From Fremontodendron californicum (Eukaryota > Streptophyta > Magnoliopsida > Malvales > Malvaceae), in the NCBI GenBank assembly GCA_030761205.1, contig JAULJL010000027.1:3043001-3107000 (forward strand): 64,000 nucleotides of DNA, given 5' to 3'. Below the pieces are notes generated by a model, which saw nothing but the letters and a program-made list of their open reading frames with translations, was not told the origin of the DNA and ran no database searches. The translations under genes and the position numbers were made by a program. This document shows, piece by piece, positions 9,425-19,500 of this stretch (the stretch's first letter is position 1; every line of letters starts with the position of its first letter).

Positions 9425-9850
9425 TGCAGGCATGCCATTTGCAACAAATGGGAAACTTGACAGACCTTCTTGATGAGAGGTTAAGGTCTTGAAGTCAATA
9501 AAGAAGAAGTGGAACTCATGGTTAAAGTAACTCTCTGGTGCACAAATGCATCTGCGTCACTTAGGCTTACGATGCTTGAAGGGCGAATGACTGTTTTCCT
9601 GACTTGATACCAGAACCAGGCACCTATACCGAAGATTTAACGTTTAAGGCCATGAGAGATCAAAGTTCGAGTGGAATTGAAGCCAAACCCAAAATTCAAC
9701 AACTGTTCATACTTTCTACTCTTCATCTACATCTTATAACTCCGATGAAATCAACCCAGATTGATGATTTTGTTGATAGTAGTGAGCAATGCTTCCAGCA
9801 TACTAGTTGGACGAATTTTAGTTGCTAAGAGCTATCTGGATCTTCAGGTC
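9425..9850 (+). pseudogene. LRR receptor-kinase pseudogene B, last-exon remnant
   Basis: After a TATATTGCAG acceptor the plus strand encodes CHLQQMGNLTDLLDERLRS. A stop and frameshift follow, then a stretch matching VNKEEVELMVKVTLWCTNAS, then the tail PDLIPEPGTYTEDLTFKAMRD with an open frame to about 9828. It aligns along its length with the last exon of the intact kinase (22045-22323) and with pseudogene A, so three tandem family members once stood here. A conserved LRPTMSEVV stretch is corrupted to LRLTMLEG. The bases to about 10300 may be its 3' flank. Confidence 0.75.
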
Positions 9851-10766
9851 TGTCCCTGAGGCTAGAGCATTAACATTTTAGTTGGCTGTCATAGAAACCA
9901 GTCCTAACTTCAGTCTTTGAGTCCTGACCCAAGGCATTGAATATTTTAGATAAATCCATTGTTTCAGTTTTCAAGACTTTCGAATCCGGACATCAGTAGA
10001 AGCATAAAGATTTAACATGCTTTGAGTCATAAGAAGATATTTCAAGGAAATCAATTGCTGCAACAGTTGAAGACTTGAAGTTTGATCTAGCTGTAGTTGC
10101 TTTTTCTTTAAGAAAATTGAAAGTTCCAAGTTTGGAATTTTCAGTCCCTATTGTATTGTGTACATATGTACCAAAAATAAATTCCCTACATACTGAATTG
10201 GATAAATAAAAGAAGCTTATCCTTGGGTGGCTCCATGCTGTTTTATCTTTTATCTGACATGAGACTTTATGTCCATCACGCACCTAATCTCTTCAATGGC
10301 CAAAAGCAGAGCCAGTAATTAATATAGACATAGTAGGACTTATTTTTCTTTACTTCTCTTTCCTAATTTAGAAAAAAAAAAAAAAAAAACTTAATTAGTA
10401 CCAGCATGGATCTTTGAACAGCTTAATGACTTAATACATGGATCTAAAATTATTAGAACAGCAATACTAAGATTTTATCCGATTAATCCAATGGTTGGTA
10501 TATGGATAAGATCATATGCTAATTTCGGTCCGGTTAGGATTTTGTTCATTATTTTTTAATATATTCATTATTATCATTCACTTATCATTCACATGTTTAT
10601 TTATGAATTATAAAAGTTTATATTTACGAGTGATGATTAAAGTTATATTAAACATAAATAAATTGAAATGTAACCAAGCTCATTTATGAGCTAACTTGTC
10701 TAAGAACTAGATTAGCAATGTTGTCTAAAAAATTTAACTTGTAAAAAATTTGGATTGAAAAAAGTA
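9851..10766. other. Intergenic region after pseudogene B
   Basis: Nothing gene-like. It contains a possible 3' flank of pseudogene B, a poly(A) run near 10373-10389, and AT-rich sequence up to the foldback element. Confidence 0.5.
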
Positions 10767-10894
10767 GGCTTTTTTATTACAATATAGCCAAAAAAAAAAA
10801 ATTATCAAATTACCGTTGCTTTTTGATTATTTCCCAAAATACGGATCTTTTTTTTTCCAGCTGGGCGTGTTTTTTTGCAAATTTGTAAAAAACA

Positions 10895-10933
10895 CCAAGG
10901 GAAATCGCCATGGGGGATGGCGATTTCCCTTGG
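10895..10933. repeat. Hairpin module 1 of the foldback element
   Basis: CCAAGGGAAATCGCC and GGCGATTTCCCTTGG pair around an ATGGGGGAT loop. Confidence 0.85.
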
Positions 10934-10960
10934 TAATTTTAGCCAAATTTGCTAAAACCA

Positions 10961-11000
10961 TGAAGGGAAATCGCCATGGGGGGTGGCGATTTACCTTCAT
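10961..11000. repeat. Hairpin module 2 of the foldback element
   Basis: TGAAGGGAAATCGCC pairs with GGCGATTTACCTTCA with one mismatch, around a CATGGGGGG loop. Its flanks differ from module 1 (TGAAGG instead of CCAAGG). Confidence 0.85.
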
Positions 11001-11416
11001 GTATATATTTTTTTTTCAATTCTTAGGAAAATTTAAAAAACATGACTCAATAGTGAAGTTATTGTGAAATGGTATAATGAATAAAAGTTATTTGAAAAAG
11101 AGAAATGAATAATTAGAAATTATTATAAAGGATATTATAAAGACAAAATTACCCTTAATGAAAAAACTTATTTTTTTTTCTTTCATTAAGGAAATATTAT
11201 TTTTTAAAAATTTTAATTGAAAATAAATTTAAAAAATAAAATATTTAAATAAAAAAAAAGTAAATAAAAAATTTAAATTTTTTTTAAAATTAAAAAGTTT
11301 TTATTTTCAGAATATTTATTTTTTAATTAAAAATTAAATTAAAAAATAAAAGAAAAAGGGAAGAGAAGAGAAGGTTTTTTTTATCAAGGATAATTTTGTC
11401 TTTACAATATCCTTTA

Positions 11417-11693
11417 TAGAGGTGCTCATGGACCGGGCCGCGGCCCGTATTTTTTTTCTATTCTGCCCAGGCCCGGGCCTAGGTCGCCCAGGCCCGCCCG
11501 TTTAAGCCCGAATCACTGTTCATTGGAATAAAAAAATATATTTTTATTTTTTTAATTAAAATTAAATAAATAATATTATTATAATAAAAATCACTGTTCC
11601 GGGCCGGGCCGGCCCGAAACATAAATTATCCTGCCCAGGCCCGGCCCAATACGGGCCGGGCCTGCCAGGCTGCCCGGCCCGTGAGCAGGTCTA
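11417..11693. mobile_element. hAT-type MITE, GGCCCGG family, copy A (nested)
   Basis: 277 bp. Ends TAGAGGTGCTCATGG and CCGTGAGCAGGTCTA are imperfect inverted repeats. An exact 8-bp duplication ATCCTTTA flanks it (11409-11416, 11694-11701). GC-rich GGCCCGGCCC ends surround an AT-rich centre. It interrupts the right arm of the foldback element, whose CCTTTATAATAATTTC sequence is restored when it is removed. Confidence 0.9.
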
Positions 11694-11825
11694 ATCCTTT
11701 ATAATAATTTCTAATTATTCATTTCTCTTTTTCAAATAACTTTTATTCATTATACCATTTCACAATAAATTCACTATTGAGTCATGTTTTTTAAATTTTC
11801 TTAAGAATTGAAAAAAAATATATAA

Positions 11826-12062
11826 ATGAAGGGAAATCGCCACCCCCCATGGCGACTTCCCTTCATGTTTTTAGCAAATTTGGCTAAAATTACCAAGGGA
11901 AATCGCCATGGGGGGTGGCGATTTCCCTTGGTATTTTTTTTGCAAAATTTGCAAAAAAACCAAGGGAAATCGCCACCCCCATGGCGATTTCCCTTGGTAT
12001 TTTTTACAAATTTTCAAATTTTAACGCTGGGAAATCGCCATGGGGGATGGCGATTTCCCAGC
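11826..12062. repeat. Hairpin modules 3-6 of the foldback element
   Basis: Four palindromes at about 11826-11866, 11892-11933, 11960-11998 and 12026-12062. Stems are AAGGGAAATCGCC type, and the last has GCTGGGAAATCGCC. The asymmetric loop appears in both orientations (ATGGGGG and CCCCCAT). Spacers between modules are AT-rich, for example GCAAATTTGGCTAAAATTA. Confidence 0.85.
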
Positions 12063-12157
12063 TTGAAAAAAAAAAGCTGTATTTTGGGAATTAATCCGAA
12101 ACCAATGGTAATTTGGGAATTTTTTTTTTTGTGTGGCTATATTGTAGTAAAAAACCC

Positions 12158-13586
12158 AAAAAGTATGATGAAAAAATGTGACTTAAAATTTTTTAAGTAT
12201 TTGATATTGTTGTAAAAAAATATTGAGAGAAATTAAAATATCAAAAAAGATATATTTAAAATAATTAAAATACGAGGATAATAAAATTATTTTATTTAAA
12301 AATCAGTTTTCAAACAGTAATCTTTGACTTTTTAACTTGAATTATCAAACCATGATTTTAATTTCAAAATTTAATTTTTTTTTTAATTTATTTAATATTA
12401 AGATTACAATAAAATATAATATTTTATCTCAAAAATTATTCCAAAACCCATATTAAACCAGACACTAAATTGGCTTCACCTAGAAGCAAGTCCAGGCCGT
12501 GGTCGCCTTTTCTGCAGGGATGCATATGCGAGTGTGACTTGACGATCAAATTAAAAATAAACATAAACAAACAATTTATCAGAACAAAAGTCAATATAAT
12601 ATTAAATTAAAAAAAAATAAAGCTCATTAATCCATAATTAATTTTTTTCCCACAATTAACACATGGTGTAAAGACTAATGAAAGACTTTGCATTAAAAGA
12701 AAAATACAATAGTTGACACTCATATATTTTTTTATGAAATTACAAAAAAAAAATCATAATCATAATGAAAAACATTATATTCATGTATAAAATAAATGAA
12801 TTAAATTAAATAAAAAATCAACAAATAAATTAATATATAATTAAATAAAAAATTAATTTTTGATACATTGATAATAATTTTTTTTTAATTTTACAAACGA
12901 ATTAAAAAATTATCACACGTTTTATTTTTATTTTTAATTTATTATATTTTCAAAAATATGAATCATTCTATTAACATAAAATTTAAAATCACTATTAATA
13001 ATAAATAAGATAGTTTTTCTTCGATAAATTCAATTTTCAGATCCTACAGACATAAGACATTCTTGGTGTGGATGTGTAACAACCAAGCCAATAGCTTTCC
13101 TTTTCTGAGCAGAAAGTCAAAACCCAATAGTCTTTCACAACAGCTATTATCACGTTGAAGCTGAAAACTGAAAATGTGACGTAAAACACTGTCCGGACTC
13201 TACAGCTGGGACCCTGCTCATAAGGTAACTATCAGAAAATATCAACCAAAAAGGGGGAAAAAAATAGGAAGCTAGTTGAAGAGTCCAACAAGAATTGATT
13301 AGCTTTTCGATTTTATTTTATTTTTAAGAATTGATTAGGTTTAGTCGGTCAGTCAAACAAAGCCCATCCAAAATTTGGACAGGATCCTGGACCAAGTAAT
13401 AATACAAACAGAATCAACCAGGTTAGAAACTAGTTTTTGCACTACCCTTTTACAAACTTGTCTCTCAGTGTCCTAAAATTATCTTTTTTCTTAGATGCAG
13501 AGAAAGAGAGAGAGAGAGAGACAAAGAGATAGCCAGAAAAGCTCAACAGCAACAGGGCAGCTGAGCATATAGGTGAAAAACAAAAA
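12158..13586. other. Intergenic and promoter region of the receptor kinase
   Basis: Mostly AT-rich without recognised genes. The 500 bases before 13587 should hold the promoter and leader. A GA-rich repeat at 13503-13522 falls in the likely 5' leader. Confidence 0.5.
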
Positions 13587-16500
13587 ATGGGAACTTTTGG
13601 TTGCGTTTCAATAAATGTTTCCCACCTTATGATTCTTGCATTGGTTCTGATGTGCATGAGAACAAACAATGTTGACGCTCAAGTAGAGCCGCCTCTTCCT
13701 CCAGATTCTGAAAGTAAGTAACTAAGTTCTGCCTGGAATTTGATAAACTTCCATCTTGAATTTCAACTCTGAACTCTCTTGTTTGAAAGTAAATGACATA
13801 ATATTAAAAATTTCACCTTGAGATTTTGATCATGCCCAAAATATTATCTTTGGCAACTTGCCCTTCTCCAACAAGAAGGGAAAGGGTACGAAAATGTTTG
13901 AAATGAACTTCCTCTGTTCCTTTCCTGCACAATTAAAGCATATAATTGTAGTGACGCCTGTTTGGCCTGTTTGTAATAATGTGTTTTTATTTTTATTACT
14001 ATTCTGCAGTGGAAGCTCTTCATGAGATAGCGGCAGAACTTGGAAAGAAGGATTGGAATTTCAATGAGAACCCTTGCAATAATAAGTCAAGCTGGTTTAC
14101 ACCATCACCGCCGCCAAATGTGGCAATGGCTGAAAATAACAGTACTGTCACCTGCAATTGCTCCTTCCCCAATGATGAATGTCATATTGATGGCATGTAG
14201 GTTCTCCTATCTCCTACTCACTTGTTAGAAGAAAGGAAAATGCTGTTTCTAATTTCATTAACCATACCCTTAAATGCAGTAGCGTTGGTATATATATATA
14301 TATGATTGGTTGCATTTCTCACCTTAATTTTAGCAATGAAAAAAACATGTTTCTTTCCTAAGGAATATTGACGGATCTCTTCCAAGAAAAATGCATATGA
14401 TATCTGGCTTTGGCTTTGTATGAAAAATCAGTTCTAGAATCATCTTCAGTCATTAGTTAAATATGCAGTATACAAAAATGTTGATTATGTTTTTCTACAT
14501 GGAGATGACTTGGTTGTTGTCTTTTGTCCAATGAGGTGCACTTAAATACTCAAAATGTCCACACGATTTTCTCTTCTAATTAAATTCTATGAAATCAAAA
14601 CATTTTTAATATTTGAAAATGAGCAATTAAAATTGGAAATCCATCTCAAAGTCTTCGTACCCTTTGGGACAGCTATCTTAGAGGGCAGGATCTTAACGGT
14701 GTTCTTCCACGCTCAATCTCGAAGCTATCATACCTTAAAACAATGTAAGAAAAAGTTACAATTGTTTATTTAATCTTAAAAACTAGAATTAATATCATTA
14801 GCTTTTATCCATGTTAACATCTTTTCTGTTGCTTCTAGTGATCTTCATCGGAACTATATTAATGGTACAATACCCCGTGAATGGGTTGCTATGGAGTTGG
14901 AATTTATGTAAGCTATTAGTGCACTTTATTTTGATCACGGAAAGTGACTCTTACCTTCATATTTCATACTCAACTGATACGAATGAATCCATTTCAGGTC
15001 TCTTTCTATGAACCGCTTATCGGGGTCAATTCCAGGATATCTGGGAAACATTACCACCTTTGTATATTTGTATGCCTTTTCAGTCAACCTCTCTTGCTTA
15101 TCTTTTTTGCTTCTATTCTTTTTCTTTTTTCTGTATAACATTATAAGGTTTCTTATCAGTGTTGTATTTTCAGGAGCCTCGAGAACAACCTGTTTTCTGG
15201 AACTATTCCTCCTGAGCTGGGGAAATTGGTTAACCTGGAAAATCTGTTAGGCTTCCTTTTCCCTATTATGTATTTATACATGATTAACGACTCTCTTTCT
15301 AAACAAATAGAATAATCAAGCAACACTTGACTCACTTGAAGTTGGCCTGATTTTCCTCTTTGGCAAATGCAGCATTCTTAGTGCTAACTTTCTCACTGGA
15401 GAGTTTCCCTTAGTACTTTCCAATCTGTCCAAACTAACAGAACTGTAAGTATTTTAAGAGAACTATCCGTAGTTATTCTGTTAGTAATGCTTGCTTGGTA
15501 AGAAATCTTGCTTTTATGTGGGTTCATGCAGTAGGATTAGCAGTAACAACTTCACTGGAAAGATGCCCAACATTTTTCAAAGTTGGAAGCAACTTGAGAA
15601 ATTGTAAGTGTCATTCTTCCCCATTACATCGCTGAAGTCTGTTCGATGCAGTTTTTGGGTGAAATCTTTATTACTTTGATCTCTTCTGCTGACAGAGAGA
15701 TTCAAGCTGGTGGTTTTGAAGGGCCAATCCCTCCCAGCTTAGCTGTCTTGGATAATTTAACAGAACTGTGAGTTTTGCCTTGTCAGACCTTGTAAAGTAA
15801 TCTGTAACTATTAATCTCTAAAACCTCATCATTCTGTCCTCTCCAAATTTAGACGTTCAAATTACATCACCAGAAGCCTTTTCTCTTTTAACAAATTTTT
15901 ATGATGCAAATATTATTCAGAAGGATCAGTGACTTGCATGGAGAGAGTTCAAAGTTCCCAAACTTACAAAACATGCCAAACCTGAAAAGATTGTAAGTCA
16001 TTTCCAAGCTTGCAAAATTCTTCAAGGTCGTACTAGTCCCTACTTGCAATGATCATGCTCACATGATTCTTATTGTAGGATGTTACGGAGCTGCAATATA
16101 TCTGGACCAATCCCGCAATATATATGGGAATTGTCACAATTACAAATTTTGTAATTCTCCTCTTCTTTTTTCATCCCAATTTTCATTCTTTATGTGTCAG
16201 TACTTAGACATTTTCATGTGTATTTTTATAAACTTATCGTACTTCAAGCGCTTGGAGGCAAAAGTGTATTTTTCATTATATTGTTTAAATGTTCTTAGCT
16301 TTGCATGCCAACTTTTTAGTGTTTCAGGGCTAGGCCTGATTTTGGGTAAAAGCTTTATTGAAAATATTTACAATAGTTTTTTTTCCCTATCAGTTATGCA
16401 TCTTGATAATTTGTCATTGTCTTATTTCAAAGAAATTTTGCACCTTTAAAGTGATTTTCAGTTCCACTGCTCTGAAATATTTACAGCAACATTTCATAAA

Positions 16501-19500
16501 GTCTACTATAATTATTAACTATTAATTAACAGCTGGGGAATTCTAGACCCTAATGTGCTTTAATGTTTTTTCCTGACTGCACTCTTTCTCAATGCACTTA
16601 TCTATGTCTTAATGGATTTCACATTTCAACTAAACCATCGGTTGTCGTTATAAGATACCTGACTTTTCTATTTCTTACAGAGATCTCAGCTTCAACAAAT
16701 TGGAAGGTAAAATTCCAGATCCGAATAGCCTTACAACTACAGAATACATGTAAGCACTTTGAACTCTTGAGGTGTATTTGATTATTTGTGTGCAATGTCG
16801 AATCCTACATCTTTGAATCCATGAGAAGGAAAACTTATTATACATGATCTTGAAGTTGATGTCGACACACAATCATAGGCCTTATTTATGTGAAACAATT
16901 AGTTGTTAATAGTCAGATTTTAATTTTTAAATTTAAACCTTTTGATTCCTATGGTAACATAGAACATCATAATTTCTTTATTTATGTGAGTGGTTGCTTA
17001 AATGGAAAACATGATTGCCACAATAAAACAAGCCTGCTGATACTATCACATCTACAAGTAAAATTTCAGAAACAGGAAAAAAGAAAAAAAAGAAAAGAAA
17101 ATGGTTGATAAGTAGTGGCAAAATTCTAAATTTTAATTAAACTTATTCACTTCAAAATATAACCTTTCAAGATTTTTCAATACAAGTGCTTATTTGTGGT
17201 TTTATATGTTGCTTACTGAATAGGTACCTGACAAGTAATTTGCTCACTGGCCCCATCCCAGAGTGGCTGAATTCCAGAGATGCTAGCTAGTATGCCTGCC
17301 TTCCTTTTTCCTTCTTATTTTGGCAATTTTGACTTCATATCAGTTCATTTTCTGCATTTCATTAATGACTCTTGAAATAAATTTTGTACTTTTATAACAT
17401 GATTGCACATGCTAACAAACATATGATTGATTTCTTAACATTACTTTATCTTTCCTTCAAGGCTCAATTACGCAGCATTTATCTTTGGTGAAATCTGGAT
17501 TCAGTTTCATGTTTCCAGAACTATTCCTAGAGAATGTCCAGCTAATCTAGCTGGAACCATTTGCTCTCACTTTTGGTTTGTAAAGGTCTATTTATGTTGC
17601 ATGATATTGGAAAAGTATATATGACAAACTGATATTCTGAAAAGCAGGCTCAACGGAAACTAGAATTGAGTTTTTTTAGTCATGGTATAAGTGCCATGTA
17701 GTTCTATAAAATGTTTTACAGGAAAGATGTAAACTTGTAGATATATATTTTGGGTATATGTTGTTTCAATACAACTTATACAGAGGAATTTTATATCCCT
17801 TTTTGGTCCAATGGCTAGGGTTTATAACAATAGTATCCTTCCATAGCCATTAAAACCTTCCACTTTAGGTAATGGTTTGGGTTGTTCTTAGGTCATTTAC
17901 TTATTTACAACCTCCTTTTCAACCCTCTTACCCTAGAGTAAAAATCCAGGAAAAAGGCCTGATTCTGGTTCATTAAATCACTAAAGATACCAAAGATACA
18001 TTTGAGGCCATCTCCCTAAGACAAACTATTTTCCTGTTACTGTTATATTAATCAAAATGGACTTAGTTATACCTTAACATTTCAAGTTCTTGTTTGTTAC
18101 AACTTGCTGTTCTTCTTTACAGTCAGATAGATCTTTCTTACAATAATTTCTCCGAAGGCTCTGAGCCAGCTTCTTGTCGTGAAAATCTGTAAGAAAAATC
18201 TCTCCATGTTGGGCTTCCTTGTGTTGTGTTTACTTTTCTACCTTTATAGATGTCGTGAGATATTAAAGTGATTGGTTTACTGTTTATCAGAAATTTGTTC
18301 AAAAGCTCTTCAGGAGGGAAAAACTTGTGAGTTATTAACTTACTGAATGTACAAAAAACCTTTTATTGTTATTTTTTATGCTTTTCCTTTGGATCACTCT
18401 TTAGAGAAGGCTGATGGTTCTTTGTTATACTACTCTAATCCAGAGGACGTGATAACTGCCTGAAGAACTTCCCTTGTTCAAAAGGTAATTCCTATGTTGC
18501 TCCGAGCCTCCGACTCTTCATTTTTCTTGAAGGACCCGTGTCCGACACTCGTGTGGGACACATATTCGGACATGGGTATGGGGATATGACCCTCTAAGGA
18601 CCCTCCAAATACATGAAAAAACTTAGAAAAGATTGAACATACTTGTGTCGGACACATACCCGACACTCACACCCGAGTCCGAGTAACATAGGGTAATTCT
18701 GAGTTAAAATATAAATATAGATTCCGAAGATTTTCTCTAGGTGAGGTGAACCATATTTGAGATCAATGTAAGAGATCAAATGTGGCATTAATTTTCTTAC
18801 ATGTTGTTTTGCTTATTCTCTTTCATGTTATGTTTAATCAAATATAGTTATCATCACTATACCACTATTTGTAGATCAGTATTCAGTACATATAAATTGC
18901 GGTGGAGGAGCGACCACCATTGGAGAAATCAATTATGAAGGGGATGAAGACTCAGGTGGTCCAGCAAAATATTTTCCAATGAAAGAGACTTGGGAAACTA
19001 GTAGCACTGGGCATTTCTGGGATACCTCTGGAACGGCAAAGGCCTATATAGCTCAAAATGTTTCCATGCTGAGAACAAACAACTCCAGATTATACACAAG
19101 AGCACGCCTCTCTCCTCTTTCTCTCACTTATTATATTCGTTGCTTAGCAAATGGAAATTATACAGTCACACTTCACTTGGCAGAAATTGTTATCAGACAA
19201 AATAACTCTTTTCAGAGTCTTGGAAGACGCATATTTGATGTTTATGTTCAGGTAGCCAATAAGTTATATGTGAAGTGTGCATTTTGCACGTCTAACAAAA
19301 TGGTTTAATTGAATTTATTTATTGCAGGAGAAACTTGAATTGGAGGATTTCAATATTGAAAATGAGGCAAAAGGTGTTGATCAGGAAGTCATACGGAGAT
19401 TTAAAACCGTTGTTAGGGACAAAACTTTGAAAATACGCTTTCACTGGGCTGGGAAGGGGACGACTGCTAGTCCGAGAAGGGGAACATATGGCCCATTGAT

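Larger units (their letters stand above)
10767..12157. mobile_element. Foldback (long terminal inverted repeat) transposon with GC-rich hairpin modules
   Basis: The left arm (10767 to about 11170) and right arm (about 11375-11416 joined to 11702-12157) are reverse complements. The ends share TTACAATATAGCCA and TGGCTATATTGTAGTAA. Exact 8-bp duplications AAAAAGTA flank it at 10759-10766 and 12158-12165. Without the nested MITE (11417-11693) the element is about 1.1 kb. The arms hold short palindromes of about 37-41 bp, each AAGGGAAATCGCC plus a CATGGGGG-type loop plus GGCGATTTCCCTT: two in the left arm and four in the right. No transposase is encoded. An 8-bp duplication suggests hAT; a Mutator relative with an imperfect 9-bp duplication is possible. 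Confidence 0.85.

Noticed and set aside
9604..9828. 74-codon ORF as a gene
   Set aside because: Its first third is the C-terminal tail of pseudogene B; the rest is unconserved 3' sequence. There is no start or structure of its own.
10816..12215. ORFs encoding repeats like GNRHGGWRFPL
   Set aside because: They arise from translating the GGGAAATCGCC hairpin modules of the foldback element. The repeats are palindromic DNA, not protein repeats.
17460..17580. Extra exon in the receptor kinase (GCTCAATTACGC...)
   Set aside because: Joining it to exon 13 creates an immediate TAG stop, while skipping it to 18123 keeps the frame and a family-like LRR.
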